DNA of 64,000 bases from Adhaeretor mobilis (GTDB taxonomy: Bacteria; Planctomycetota; Planctomycetia; Pirellulales; Lacipirellulaceae): NCBI RefSeq assembly GCF_007741515.1, contig NZ_CP036263.1, positions 1,674,001 to 1,738,000 of the forward strand, written 5' to 3'. Each line of letters begins with the position of its first letter. Position 1 is the stretch's first letter. A model generated the notes under the pieces. The model was not told the DNA's origin and ran no database searches. It saw nothing but the letters and a program-made list of their open reading frames with translations. Made by a program: the position numbers and the translations under genes. Positions 36,511 through 45,892 of this stretch are shown one piece after another.

Positions 36511-36699
36511 AGGGAATTCAGTAGTTGTAAGATGGGCAGCGAAATTAGCAGGGGCGGGCCTATATCTTAGCCACGAACGTCACAAATCGACACGGAGGTT
36601 ATTCTACGCCTATCTCGATAAGTAGCCTAAACTAAGATTGAGACTACTCGAAATGGGCAACTATCGCATAAGGCGTTTGAAGAGCAGTGGCAGGTGATT

Positions 36700-37281
36700 A
36701 TGACCAGCGAAGATCCAATTCGAATCGAGACCTTGCTGGCGGACGATATCGATGAACCGCTGGCCCGCAGCGTGAGCGAGTTGCTATGCAGGGTCTGGCC
36801 CAAGCCGGGGCGTACGGTGGAAACGCGGGTGGAGCAGTTCCTAGCCGAGCGGGGCGTTTACCAGGGGCCGCCAGAACAAGCGCCTAGGAGTTTTCTTATC
36901 CGCGAGGGCAGCAAGCCGATCGCGTTCTCCTCGATCCTCTCCAGGACCATACGCACAGAAGCGGGCCGGATGACGATTGCCGGGCTTGCCAAAGTGTGTA
37001 CGGACCCTGAGCAACGAGGGCATGGCCTGGGAGAGAAGATTGTCAGGGCTGCTCTCGCACCCATCGACGATGGCTCTTTCCCGCTGGTCCTGTTTCAAAC
37101 CGACGTGAGTGTCCAGCCGTTCTACGAGAAACTGGGCAGCCGGAGGGTTGAGAATCGAATTGTGAACTCGCTGGCCGACGATCCGGAAGCGGACGCATTT
37201 TGGCATCCCGTGATCATGATTTATCCCAAAGAAGCGCAGTGGCCAGAGGGGACGATCGACCTACAGGGGCCTGGATATTAG
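36700..37281 (+). CDS. GNAT-family N-acetyltransferase
   Basis: About 193 residues. The acetyl-CoA loop is seen as GLAKVCTDPEQRGHGLGEKI (the R/Q-x-x-G-x-G/A pattern), followed by LVLFQTDVSVQPFYEKLGSR, the C-terminal half of the GNAT fold. Substrate unknown. I take the ATG at 36700 after AGGTG; a GTG at 36694 would add two residues. It stands alone in opposite orientation to its neighbours. Confidence 0.85.
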   Translation: MTSEDPIRIETLLADDIDEPLARSVSELLCRVWPKPGRTVETRVEQFLAERGVYQGPPEQAPRSFLIREGSKPIAFSSILSRTIRTEAGRMTIAGLAKVCTDPEQRGHGLGEKIVRAALAPIDDGSFPLVLFQTDVSVQPFYEKLGSRRVENRIVNSLADDPEADAFWHPVIMIYPKEAQWPEGTIDLQGPGY

Positions 37282-37371
37282 CCGCGGGCCAACGGCCTGC
37301 CGGAGAATTGCCATGGCAACGCAGACCCAGACTGATCTCTTCTACAGTGAGCCCGGTCACAGCGAACACGC

Positions 37372-37938
37372 TTACAGCGAACTCTGCTCAGCACTTCGCA
37401 GCTTCGCACGAGCGCGGCTCAAGAGCGGCCCGACGCTGTTGGTGGGCATGCCGGTGGTACGACCGATCTCTTGATAGGTTTTCCCCTCCAAGTGATACAT
37501 GCGTACAACGGCCGCTTCGGAGCTGTCCAATTGGCCCATCAGGCGTTGAACTTCTTCCTTGTCGGTGATGCGTTGTTCCGTGTCGGAGGGTTGGGCTACC
37601 GATTCCGCGGTCGCTCTATCCAGTGAAACCGATTGATCTGTCTTGAGGAGTTGAGCTACCGCAACGCGGCGTGCTATGACCGTCAAATAAGTCGCTAAGC
37701 TAGCCTCGCCGCGGAAGTCGCGGAGCACTTGGTAGTCATTGCGAATGATCGTCAATAAGACCTCAGCAGCCAAGTCTTCACGGTCGGCATTGGAAAGCAT
37801 AATCGCACGACTTTGTGCCGAGTGATTGATGACGTGCAAGACCAGCCCCGTGAAGCGGTCGACAAAATCTTCCCAGGCCCGCGACTTGTGTGACAAGCAG
37901 TCGGAAATGAGCGTGCGATCAAGATCAGAGAGTGCCAC
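37372..37938 (-). CDS. ECF-like sigma-70 factor
   Basis: 188 residues from a GTG at 37938 with AGGTG just upstream; the frame is open to 38091 but that extension lacks family signal. Region 2: DREDLAAEVLLTIIRNDYQV and LRDFRGEASLATYLTVIARR. Region 4: LDSSEAAVVRMYHLEGKTYQ, GMPTNSVGPLLSRARAKL. No anti-sigma gene is next to it. It probably directs a specialised regulon in the style of planctomycete ECF factors. Confidence 0.85.
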   Translation of the reverse strand: MALSDLDRTLISDCLSHKSRAWEDFVDRFTGLVLHVINHSAQSRAIMLSNADREDLAAEVLLTIIRNDYQVLRDFRGEASLATYLTVIARRVAVAQLLKTDQSVSLDRATAESVAQPSDTEQRITDKEEVQRLMGQLDSSEAAVVRMYHLEGKTYQEIGRTTGMPTNSVGPLLSRARAKLRSAEQSSL

Positions 37939-38091
37939 TACTACACCTAGAAAGACAGGAAGCCCCAGTGCGAATCTGCGTTGCCCAGAGAGTACACGCT
38001 CCAGCCAATCGAGGCTGTAGCAATGGGAAGGAGGGATTTGCAGAAACCGCACGTCTCTATCGATTCTAAATACGACTCCCGGCTGCGGCAA

Positions 38092-38437
38092 GCGAACAAT
38101 CGGCAGAAAGGCAGCTTAAAAAGCCGGAAACAGGCCACTTTACGCTTGCAAAATAACCCGCGCAGACTACCTATTCCGGAGTCTTGACGCCCTGAGAGCA
38201 GACCTTTAGGATCGGCGAGAGAGGGTCACGAATTGCCTGAATGGCGATTCGGAGGTCCTTCCGGGGTAAACACTTGCCCGAGGTTTGCCGATAGGGGTAT
38301 CATCCCCTGTAGGCAGGGCACGAGAAACTCCCCGGAAACTTTGGAGTGCTTGACGCTCGGAAGCCAGCCAGACATCAATCAAGGCTTAATTAATCAAAAG
38401 AGGCTGCAGAACCGGCGGCCGCAAGGAGAAACAGAAA
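38092..38437. other. Intergenic region upstream of ferredoxin
   Basis: 346 bases with no gene. It holds the divergent promoters and, at its end, AAGGAG (38423-38428), the Shine-Dalgarno for the ferredoxin. Nothing else stands out. Confidence 0.4.
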
Positions 38438-38713
38438 ATGACGCATGTTGTTGCCGAACCCTGCTTCGGGTGCAAGTACACCGATTGCGTGGTTGTTTGC
38501 CCTGTTGAATGCTTCTACGAAGGCGAACAAATTCTCTACATTCACCCAGATGAATGCATCGATTGCGAGGCATGCGTCCCTGAGTGTCCCGTAGAAGCCA
38601 TCTTCCACGAAGACAATGTGCCTGAAGAATGGGAAGGATTTACGGCTTTGAATGCCGAAATGGCATCCCAGTGCGAAGTCATCACCGAGAAAAAAGAACC
38701 ATTGTGTGACTAA
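38438..38713 (+). CDS. fdxA: 7Fe-type ferredoxin (3Fe-4S and 4Fe-4S)
   Basis: A 91-residue electron carrier. The first cluster motif is [18 protein letters not shown] and the second [15 protein letters not shown], the spacing of FdxA-type seven-iron ferredoxins. The C-terminal part is acidic, as usual ([15 protein letters not shown]). AAGGAG lies ten bases upstream of the ATG. The electron partner is unknown. A terminator follows at 38789. Confidence 0.92.
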   Translation: MTHVVAEPCFGCKYTDCVVVCPVECFYEGEQILYIHPDECIDCEACVPECPVEAIFHEDNVPEEWEGFTALNAEMASQCEVITEKKEPLCD

Positions 38714-38788
38714 CGGTTCGCTTTGGGTGATTTTCAGTGCATTCAATAGCACTAGATCTTCGATAGCACTAGGTCAATGACCGACGAG

Positions 38789-38824
38789 ACGCCGGCTCGA
38801 TCCGCATCGAGCTGGCGTTTTCTC
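38789..38824 (+). terminator. Rho-independent terminator after the ferredoxin gene
   Basis: Arms ACGCCGGCTCGA (38789-38800) and TCGAGCTGGCGT (38807-38818) pair with one mismatch; TTTTCT follows immediately. Confidence 0.8.
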
Positions 38825-38870
38825 ATGCGCTCCTCTTGCGCTAAACATCTTTGGCCAAATCGGCTTGTTC

Positions 38871-38897
38871 GGTCGTAACGGTCGTAACGGTCGTAAC
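38871..38897. repeat. Three tandem copies of GGTCGTAAC
   Basis: Three perfect 9-bp repeats in the 437-base gap 38714-39150, which otherwise shows only the terminator at 38789. Possibly a regulator site or simple replication slippage. Confidence 0.7.
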
Positions 38898-39150
38898 GAT
38901 TCTCTTAGCAACTCGCTGCGGCAGGATGCAGCGGAACGCCTAACCGGCCACGCAAATCCGTCGTCTTAATGCTTTCCGACCTAGTCTTTAAATGAGTCTA
39001 GGCTCGTTCCCCTCTTCACTTGCTACGTTTCGCGCGTCGTTTTTCACCTGCGCGAAAAGTAGACAGTTGGCGAGAGCTTCAGCACTCGCAATGCCTGCTT
39101 CCCATCCAGCGGAGGGCGTTGGACCTTCCCCCAAGTGAATTTATCGAGTC

Positions 39151-39588
39151 ATGGTTACTTCACGAGAAAAACGCACTCGACGCGCTGCTATCACTCACCC
39201 AGCAACTACGCGTCGTGGCGCTGCTGCTACGGAACTGGCCGTTTGCTTGCCTATTATCACGCTGGTCGTGTTTGGCTCGATCCAAGCTTGCGGTTTGGTT
39301 TACCTCAAGCACACCGCTACAAGTGCAGCCTACGAAGCCACCCTCGAACTTGCTAAACCAAATGCATCAAACGCTTCGGTATTGGCCCGCGCCACTCAAG
39401 TGCTCGCCGCAATGAACGTCACTGGGGGCACGGTGGAGATTCTTCCGGAGAACACCAACATCGCCCAAGCGACTGCAGGTGATGCGGTTAGCATTGTTGT
39501 TACCGTACCCGCGTCTCCCAACTTAGTAGTGAATGTGTTCTTCATGAATCCTGATCTCGTCATTGCCCGTCTGGCCGCAACAAGGTAG
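39151..39588 (+). CDS. TadE-like pseudopilin
   Basis: 145 residues. The N-terminal pattern TRRGAAATELAVCLPIITLV (about residues 21-40) is the TadE-type prepilin site: basic residues, then Gly-Ala-x-x-x-E followed by a hydrophobic helix. The rest is a small globular domain. TadE proteins are minor pseudopilins of the Tad/Flp pilus. It starts a run of three such genes and is followed seven bases after its stop by the TadG-like gene. Confidence 0.85.
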   Translation: MVTSREKRTRRAAITHPATTRRGAAATELAVCLPIITLVVFGSIQACGLVYLKHTATSAAYEATLELAKPNASNASVLARATQVLAAMNVTGGTVEILPENTNIAQATAGDAVSIVVTVPASPNLVVNVFFMNPDLVIARLAATR

Positions 39589-39594
39589 TCCCCT

Positions 39595-40755
39595 ATGAAT
39601 GCCCACATAGCTATCACGAAAACCAAGTCCCAGGCCAACCGGCGTGGCGCCATGCTGCCCCTGATTGCGTTTCTACTGCCCGTTCTGCTAATCTTCCTCG
39701 GCTTTGCTGTGGATTTGGCCTACATGCAGAACACCCGCATGGAACTGCGAGCGGCCACCGACGCGGCGGCACGTGCCGGTGCCACAGAACTTTCACGCAC
39801 TGAAGACATTGCCGCGGCACGCATTAAAGCACTCAACGTAGCTGAAGCTAACTCGGTTGCTGGTGCACCCCTGAAGCTGGCTCCCTCGGACGTTGAAGTG
39901 GGGCGCGCTTTGCCTGACTCGAATGGTAAATGGGTGTTTACTCCTAACGGCACACCTCCCAACTCAGTGCGAGTAAATGGCCGTCGCAACCAAGGCTCAC
40001 TCAGTGGCACAATCCCGTTGTTCTTCGGCAGGATCGTCGGTAGCCAGGACTTCGAGCCTGTACAACTAGCGACCGCGAGTTTCTTAAACGTTGATATATG
40101 CCTTGTGCTCGATCGTTCGTCATCCATGAAACTGAGGGATGACTCGAATGAGAGTGGCATGTACCTGAGTGATAGTCGATTCTGCAGCGCCCCGTACAGC
40201 AATAGTCGCTGGGTGGCCCTCGACGGAGCGATTCGAATCTTTACGCAGGCACTTAGAGACACCGACGCCGACGAAAAGGTTGCCTTGGTTACGTACTCCA
40301 GTGATTTGTCCTACTACAACCCACCCTTGTGCGGGGCCTATAGCGATCCGAGTAAGCTCGATTCGACACTCCATACGAACCTTAGCAGGATCGAAGGAAA
40401 AATGGACGATTACCGCGACGGGGTTTGGAACGGAAACACCTACATCGAAGCTGGCATGAGAACTGCGCTCACCGAACTACAGCATCCGACGCGCTCCCGC
40501 GACTTTGCAGACAAAATCATGATTGTGCTCACGGATGGCCATCAAAACGAGGGCGACGCATTGGATGCTGCCAACGACTGTTCCGACGCAGGAGTTATTG
40601 TTCACGCGATCACCTTCAGCAGTTTCGCCGACCAAAATACGATGCGAAACGTCGCCAACGCTGCTGGTGGGCGGCACTACCACGCTCACGACGGCATCGC
40701 ACTCGGCGACGTCTTCAGAGAGTTGGCCGCTCAGATTGCCCGACTTACCGAGTAA
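39595..40755 (+). CDS. TadG-like protein with von Willebrand factor A domain
   Basis: 386 residues. The N-terminal segment RRGAMLPLIAFLLPVLLIFL with DLAYMQNTRMELRAATDAAA is the TadG/Tad pilus-type membrane anchor (pfam TadG_N-like). The C-terminal half is a VWA domain: LVLDRSSSMKL gives the D-x-S-x-S MIDAS, later KIMIVLTDGHQNEGDA the second metal motif, and VIVHAITFSS follows. It probably binds partners by metal-dependent adhesion at the cell surface. It sits between two TadE-like genes. Confidence 0.88.
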   Translation: MNAHIAITKTKSQANRRGAMLPLIAFLLPVLLIFLGFAVDLAYMQNTRMELRAATDAAARAGATELSRTEDIAAARIKALNVAEANSVAGAPLKLAPSDVEVGRALPDSNGKWVFTPNGTPPNSVRVNGRRNQGSLSGTIPLFFGRIVGSQDFEPVQLATASFLNVDICLVLDRSSSMKLRDDSNESGMYLSDSRFCSAPYSNSRWVALDGAIRIFTQALRDTDADEKVALVTYSSDLSYYNPPLCGAYSDPSKLDSTLHTNLSRIEGKMDDYRDGVWNGNTYIEAGMRTALTELQHPTRSRDFADKIMIVLTDGHQNEGDALDAANDCSDAGVIVHAITFSSFADQNTMRNVANAAGGRHYHAHDGIALGDVFRELAAQIARLTE

Positions 40756-40835
40756 TTCGTTCCTTCAGGGCTGCACCTGATCATCTCCATCGGACATCTC
40801 TTCAATCAAATATCGCGACCTAGATAAGGCCACCC

Positions 40836-41567
40836 ATGAACACACGATCGCAACACAGCAAATTCACGAGAAGCAACTGTCGCGGTGTAACGACCGTGGA
40901 GTTTGCGCTGACCGCACCTATCTTGTTTTTGATGGTGTTCGGCGGAATTGAGCTAAGCCGCGCGAACATGCTCATGCACACGAGCAGCATTGCTGCGATG
41001 GCAGCTGCCCGTCAGGGAATTGTCCCTGGTGCGACCAATGCTGAATGCGTTGCTGCCGCTCAAGCAGAGCTAGACATTGTGGGCATCACCTCGTTCAATC
41101 TCGAGGTGAATCCAACGGTGATGGACAACGGGACAACTCAAGTGATTGCTAATTTGACGGTTCCTGTAAATGGCAAGAACGGTTACTTTCTTCCGCAATT
41201 CTTCGTGGGTCGATCGATCTTCAAGACTGTCACTTTGCAGCGTGAAGGCAAGCACGATGCCATCGACAACGAGACGGAGCAATCTGCTAGCGACCCAGAG
41301 GACGCCTACGATGGCGAATCCGGCTACTACAACAACAGTGGCCACGCTGGAAACGGCGAAGAATCTGAGGGCGAAAACGAAGAGGACGAGAACCTCGGGA
41401 ACTACGGTAACTACCACGGATCTGGAGATGGATCTGAAAACTCAGACAGCGGAAACTCTGGAAGTGGAAACTCTGGAAGTGGAAACTCTGGAAGTGGAAA
41501 CAATGGAAACCACTACGGCCACGGAAATGGAAACTCCGGCCATGGCCATGGAAACTCGGGCCACTGA
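40836..41567 (+). CDS. TadE-like pseudopilin with Gly/Asn/Ser/His-rich tail
   Basis: 243 residues. CRGVTTVEFALTAPILFLMV (about 13-32) is the TadE prepilin motif with the conserved Glu. A globular part runs to about residue 135. From about 150 the protein is acidic and then becomes low-complexity: (SGSGN)n followed by His/Gly/Asn, encoded by tandem 15-bp units at 41450-41500. The tail is probably disordered, may bind metals, and its length could vary by slippage. AAGG precedes the ATG. No machinery genes (TadA, RcpC) lie nearby. Confidence 0.85.
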   Translation: MNTRSQHSKFTRSNCRGVTTVEFALTAPILFLMVFGGIELSRANMLMHTSSIAAMAAARQGIVPGATNAECVAAAQAELDIVGITSFNLEVNPTVMDNGTTQVIANLTVPVNGKNGYFLPQFFVGRSIFKTVTLQREGKHDAIDNETEQSASDPEDAYDGESGYYNNSGHAGNGEESEGENEEDENLGNYGNYHGSGDGSENSDSGNSGSGNSGSGNSGSGNNGNHYGHGNGNSGHGHGNSGH

Positions 41568-41698
41568 AACAACGGCCATGGCGAGAGTCGCCACTAAATC
41601 ATCACCAAGCTGATCGGACACACAATTTGCCGCAGGGCAGTTGCTCCGCGGCACTTTGTGTATCGTTTCGCTTAGGGTCGTGCTAGCTCAAGTCACCG

Positions 41699-42337
41699 CT
41701 ACTTCAAATCGACGGACCAGTAGGCCGAGTCGAGGAACGTTTTCCAGCTAGCGTACTTTGGATTGCCCAGTTTGATGGTCATCATAGGGCTACGCTTAGG
41801 GCGTATAGGCTCGTTGGCGAGTTTCATGCCAGCTTCCTTGGGAGTGCGACCGCCCTTGCGGACGTTGCACTTCACGCAAGCGCAAACCAAGTTCTCCCAG
41901 GAAGTCTCGCCGCCGCGGCACGTTGGCAACACGTGGTCGAGACTCAATTCATTCGTGGGGAATCGCTTGTTGCAGTACTGGCAGCGATTGGCATCGCGTG
42001 CGAACACATTGCGACGATTCAATCGCACACGCTGCTTAGGCAGGCGATCATAGTGGAGCAATCGCAACACTCGCGGAACGCAGACCTCGAAGTTGATACT
42101 GCGTATCCAGTCCTCGTCGGGGCACTCTTCCTTGACTTCCGCACGCAGCTCGCTAATCTCGCGCCAGGAGTCGAAGTCGTAATTGCCGTAGACCCCGTCT
42201 TCGATGTGAATGACTTCGGCGATGCTATTGATCAGCAGGCCAAAAGCGCGACGTACGTTGATCACGTGAACCGCCATATACTGACGGTTCAATACTAGGA
42301 CACTGGCATCGAGGTTGCTCGCTCCGTTGTTTAACAT
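41699..42337 (-). CDS. HNH endonuclease family protein
   Basis: 212 residues. The HNH core lies near residue 115-165: RCQYCNKRFPTNELSLDHVL, then SWENLVCACVKCNVRKGG, giving two CxxC zinc pairs and D-H. The N-terminal part (VLVLNRQYMAVHVINVRRAF) matches the stand-alone HNH proteins widespread in bacteria, which are not linked to a restriction system. Cleavage target unknown. AGGAAAG lies upstream of the ATG at 42337. Confidence 0.88.
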   Translation of the reverse strand: MLNNGASNLDASVLVLNRQYMAVHVINVRRAFGLLINSIAEVIHIEDGVYGNYDFDSWREISELRAEVKEECPDEDWIRSINFEVCVPRVLRLLHYDRLPKQRVRLNRRNVFARDANRCQYCNKRFPTNELSLDHVLPTCRGGETSWENLVCACVKCNVRKGGRTPKEAGMKLANEPIRPKRSPMMTIKLGNPKYASWKTFLDSAYWSVDLK

Positions 42338-43272
42338 ACGACTGAACTTTCCTGAGAATAATGTTCCTGAATGATTGCGGAGATTTGTGTTGATAAGTGT
42401 TCGGGTGCTCTAATACTCCAAATCTTTTCTCTGAATCAATGGCTAAACGTTAGCCGCCAATTATCAATGCCATGTGAGGGCGGCGCTGCCCGATAGCGAT
42501 GAGACAACGCCCCATGCCCGAAAGGCGCACGCAAAGCGTCCCTCGATTCGCAGCGCACTATATGGCTACACGGCGAAAGTTCCGGGATCTCACCGGTTCA
42601 CACCCGGGCGTGTCGCCTGCCTGTCAGTCACAGAGACTCGTCGACCACAAATGGTTCGACTTGGCTCCTGGGTTCTATTCTATGCGCACTAGAATTTGAT
42701 TTCCAGCACGGAATTTTGCATGCAGAGTGCTATAAGGCTTCGATTTCTTGTGTTTCTAGATAGTTCTTATCGCGCCAGCTTACCCATCATTGACGGTTGT
42801 CTGGCATCGACGCTAACACTTTGGAGCAAGTAACTTATAGCGATTGGTGGCAGGCGCTGATGTTAAGCGACCTCCCTTTTGGCACCGTTTGCTTGTCGAA
42901 ACTTGCAGCGAGTGATTCATCTGAAAGCCCCACCAGTCGCTCTAACTCAGTAAAAGCAGGGCATGCGATTTGCTGGTCAGCCGAACTACGATCGAGGACG
43001 CAATTGGTCAGACTCTGCTACCGGCTGATCGTCGAAGACTAGCCAAGTTTATTTGTTGAAGAGAAGTGATTTGTTGAAGAGAAGTGCAAGTTTACCTTGC
43101 GACCCGGCTTGCTTTGTCGTTAGGATGGAACTGTTGGAGGTTTGTTACAGCATGATTGATATTGCGATCGCAACCTTGGAGCAGGCAAAGGAAATGCCTG
43201 ACCTGTCGTATTCGGCTTCTCACGGAGTCACACGATGGCAACGGATTCTCCTCATCACCCAGGGGCGGGTAA
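42338..43272. other. 935-base region without a convincing gene
   Basis: Several short frames are open (for example 42797-43042), but none looks like a known family or has a good start. A GC-rich tract (42470-42680) with short complementary segments (such as CCGGG/CCCGG and GTCGACCA/TGGTTCGAC) stands out from AT-rich flanks and could be a structured RNA. A perfect 18-bp tandem duplication lies at 43051-43086. Confidence 0.4.
43051..43086. repeat. Perfect 18-bp tandem duplication
   Basis: ATTTGTTGAAGAGAAGTG occurs twice in a row (43051-43068, 43069-43086). Likely slippage, in non-coding DNA. Confidence 0.85.
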
Positions 43273-43572
43273 ATGATTCATTACACTTGCGACTCATGTA
43301 AGAAACAGATCGATCCGGAGCAGGATGTTCGCTATGTTGTACGACTTGAAGTCTACGCTTCGCTGAACGGCGAGGAGGAGAGCGACGACGATCGTGATCA
43401 TCTCGAAGAGATTCAAGACATTCTAGAAAGTCTTGATGTCGATGAGGACGAGATTAGCGAGGAAGTGTACCACAAGTCACGTTACGATTTGTGCAGTGTC
43501 TGCCGCGAACGCTATCTCCGCAATCCACTGGGCTGCATTGTGCGACAGCAAGTCGGTTTCAGCAAAAACTAG
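43273..43572 (+). CDS. Small zinc-binding-like protein, unknown
   Basis: 99 residues with CDSCKKQI at the start and CSVCRERY near the end, two CxxC pairs that could bind one zinc ion. Between them lies an acidic helical stretch (EEESDDDRDHLEEIQDILES). A GGGCGGGTAA ribosome site precedes the ATG. Such proteins occur widely in Planctomycetes; the function is unknown. Confidence 0.7.
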   Translation: MIHYTCDSCKKQIDPEQDVRYVVRLEVYASLNGEEESDDDRDHLEEIQDILESLDVDEDEISEEVYHKSRYDLCSVCRERYLRNPLGCIVRQQVGFSKN

Positions 43573-43686
43573 TTGCTGAGTTTGGGGTCTTCATAAGCCG
43601 TCAGATTGAACGACTTGCAACTGACGCTAGACGGCTTACACCTGTCTGTCAGCTTAGCTCGCGTTCTGGCTTAGAATCTGGCTGAC

Positions 43687-44790
43687 CTAGTGCCTTGTCA
43701 CACCGCCAGCAGGTAGTCTCTGCACGGGTTGCGTCGGCTGTCCAAGCTGTTGCACCTGGATGGTTGGCTCCTGCACTGGAGTAAGTGACTGCGCCGGTGC
43801 AGGAGAAATGGAACTTGGCAAGCTGGCCACTGTCGCTGCGGGTGTTGGGCCGTACCAGTCGGCACCGGAAAGCTGTCCGCCGACCGTCGCCGGTGCTAAT
43901 CCTCCAGCTGCCCTGCCCAGGTCCATCAAAGGTACGCCTTGCGGTTGTGGCATCGCCCAAAGCTGAGGTGATGCCGCGACTTGGTTAAGTACCACGGTGC
44001 CCATGTCAATCGTCAGCGATAACTGAGCGGCTGGCATTTGCACGCTGATACGCTGCGGCAGCGACACACCGACCTCTGGATAATACCTGTGTGATTCCGC
44101 GACTGTGCTGGCGAGTAGCGCCCCTTCCGACGTATAGACATGCTGCTCTAGCACTTGAGCCGTTGTGGAATTGACAACGGTATTCTTCGTGAGTTGACCC
44201 ATCGGCGAGTTGACGACGGAACGAATCTCCACGGTGCCCTTACCGTGGGGCGTAGGACCTTCGTGGAAGTCGCTAGGCTTGAATTCAACGAAGCCGAGAG
44301 CGTCGAGCAGCCACTCCGGCTGGATCGGCATCATGCGCTGAGCAGCGCTTCCAGCGAACTGATCGTGCCGCGAATAATACACGGCTGGTGGCTCGTTGCG
44401 TCTCACCCACAGCCAGAATAGCTCGTCGTTGCTACCCAAGTCGACTTCCGCACCCGTGAGTGCCGTCGAAGCTTGAAGCCGAATGCGCCCCGGCCGTTCC
44501 GCGGCAATATTGCCACTCAGCGAGGGAATGCCGAGCATGCCAGGTACAGAGATTTTTGCGTTGTTGGTTTGCAAGCTTCGCAGCTTTACCGAGTTTTGAT
44601 TTACAGCAGCCATGACTTGATCGAGCGACATGCCAGGAACGAGAACCGCCGGCGCAGGCGGACCAGAATTGCTGAACGGATTGCTCCAAGTCGATCGACA
44701 ACCAGCCAGCAGTATGCAAGCCACTAGCGGTAAGGCGAGCTTCGATCGAGTCGTTAAGTTGGTTTGATTTCTCAGCAAGGTTCCATCCAC
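43687..44790 (-). CDS. Putative outer-membrane lipoprotein, LolA/LolB-like fold
   Basis: 367 residues from a GTG at 44790. The signal peptide ends in the lipobox LLAGC (about residues 27-31). The mature part has repeated beta strands (SGNIAAERPGRIRLQAS, LFWLWVRRNEPPAVYY) resembling the LolA/LolB lipoprotein-carrier fold, which is a structural guess. The C-terminal 90 residues are Pro/Gln/Ala-rich and low in complexity. No close family is recognised. A role at the envelope is likely. Confidence 0.65.
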   Translation of the reverse strand: MDGTLLRNQTNLTTRSKLALPLVACILLAGCRSTWSNPFSNSGPPAPAVLVPGMSLDQVMAAVNQNSVKLRSLQTNNAKISVPGMLGIPSLSGNIAAERPGRIRLQASTALTGAEVDLGSNDELFWLWVRRNEPPAVYYSRHDQFAGSAAQRMMPIQPEWLLDALGFVEFKPSDFHEGPTPHGKGTVEIRSVVNSPMGQLTKNTVVNSTTAQVLEQHVYTSEGALLASTVAESHRYYPEVGVSLPQRISVQMPAAQLSLTIDMGTVVLNQVAASPQLWAMPQPQGVPLMDLGRAAGGLAPATVGGQLSGADWYGPTPAATVASLPSSISPAPAQSLTPVQEPTIQVQQLGQPTQPVQRLPAGGVTRH

Positions 44791-44816
44791 AGAATGATTA
44801 GTCGCTGGATTAGTGG

Positions 44817-45308
44817 CTAGCCCGCGTAGAGCAGCTCATCGATCTTTTCTTGCAAGGCGTCGGCTTCTTGGGGATGGGGCAAGGCGACTTTCAGGTGGTA
44901 CTCCTCACCGCGGCCACTACTTGTGAGCACCAGTACTTCGCGGCCTTCGTTTTCGCGTGTTTCTTCTAAGCGAAGTACTCGCCGACGCACGAGCAGCAAA
45001 CCGAGGACGTAACGAAAGCTTTCCTGAGAGCGTTTCTCCGCAAGTTCTACAAACAGACTTAGCAGTACCTCGTTAGGCGCGAGCTTCGGCTCGTCGTCAC
45101 CTGTGGGCATTCGGAATCGCCACCATCCGAGCGTTTCGGCAAGCTTCTCCTCGGACGGTTGCTCCCAATGGGCGGCCGAATAGTCAACTCGAACGGTATC
45201 CAGCCCCTCTAGCTTCAACACGGAGTAGCAAACTTCACCCGGCTTCAGCTCGACGCCTGAATCGGAGCAAGTGCGCGTACAGCCCTTTACGTCGAAGTCG
45301 TTTAGCAT
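44817..45308 (-). CDS. Conserved small protein, unknown
   Basis: 163 residues. The ATG at 45308 follows AGAAAGG; the longer frame has no supporting site. The N-terminal part has CTRTCSDSGVELKPGEVCYS (three or four cysteines, perhaps zinc) followed by a segment LRLEETRENEGREVL. I know of similar planctomycete proteins of unknown function. It may be cotranscribed with the lipoprotein gene downstream (26 bases away). Confidence 0.65.
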   Translation of the reverse strand: MLNDFDVKGCTRTCSDSGVELKPGEVCYSVLKLEGLDTVRVDYSAAHWEQPSEEKLAETLGWWRFRMPTGDDEPKLAPNEVLLSLFVELAEKRSQESFRYVLGLLLVRRRVLRLEETRENEGREVLVLTSSGRGEEYHLKVALPHPQEADALQEKIDELLYAG

Positions 45309-45533
45309 GGGTAGCCTTTCTAAACTCGAAGTAAGCTTCGATTTTGCAGCTTTGGTACGAAAGCAACCTAGGGACCACAATCGGCGCGAAGGGTAGGACA
45401 ATTCCCTCCTAGCGGCAAGCGAATCTGACGGTGCTAGCGTCGCTCAGGGAAGCTTCACTTGGCACTGCGGGCTGATTTATCTACGATTCCACATCAAATG
45501 TTGCAGGAGTCTTGATTGCAGGAGGCCTGGCGC

Positions 45534-45782
45534 GTGAACCCATACGGAAACCAACTCGACCTCTCTAGCCCGGCAAGCCCGCCGCCGGCTACGGTGCGCG
45601 ATAGTCGCCGCGAGGCGACTCGTTTTCTCGGCATCCACTTCGCCTGCTGCGAGGTTTACTCGCGGGTTTACATGAACTCCAGTGGCACCGCATACGTGGG
45701 GCATTGCCCGCGGTGCGCTAAGCGGGTTTCCTTCCAAATCGGCTCCGGCGGCACCAGCAGCCGCTTCTTCACAGCCGGTTGA
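45534..45782 (+). CDS. Small conserved protein with CxxC pair, unknown
   Basis: 82 residues from a GTG at 45534, chosen because AGGAGG sits eight bases upstream (45520-45525). It contains IHFACCEVYSRVYMNSSGTA and then VGHCPRCAKRVSFQIGSGGT, so Cys residues may bind a metal. No known function. Confidence 0.65.
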   Translation: MNPYGNQLDLSSPASPPPATVRDSRREATRFLGIHFACCEVYSRVYMNSSGTAYVGHCPRCAKRVSFQIGSGGTSSRFFTAG

Positions 45783-45824
45783 GCCGCTCGCGGCTCGGCC
45801 GAAACTACCAAAAAAACCCGAACC

Positions 45825-45853
45825 TTGACCCGCGCCGCTGCGTCGTCTAAAAC
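45825..45853 (+). promoter_or_regulatory. Candidate promoter of the leu leader
   Basis: TTGACC (45825-45830), 17-bp spacer, TAAAAC (45848-45853). Transcription would begin near 45860, some 30 bases before the leader peptide's ATG. Confidence 0.6.
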
Positions 45854-45892
45854 AGAACTAGACAAAAGTCCCCTACACCTAGTGAAAAACCG

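Noticed and set aside
37313..37474. 54-residue frame with a GGAG site
   Set aside because: Overlaps the 3' end of the ECF sigma gene on the other strand and shows no family features.
41450..41500. CRISPR-like repeat array
   Set aside because: 15-bp in-frame coding repeats without spacers; they encode a Ser-Gly-Asn tail.
42640..42690. tmRNA-like or tRNA-like 3' end (GGTTCGAC)
   Set aside because: No matching 5' half, acceptor stem or tag frame could be found.
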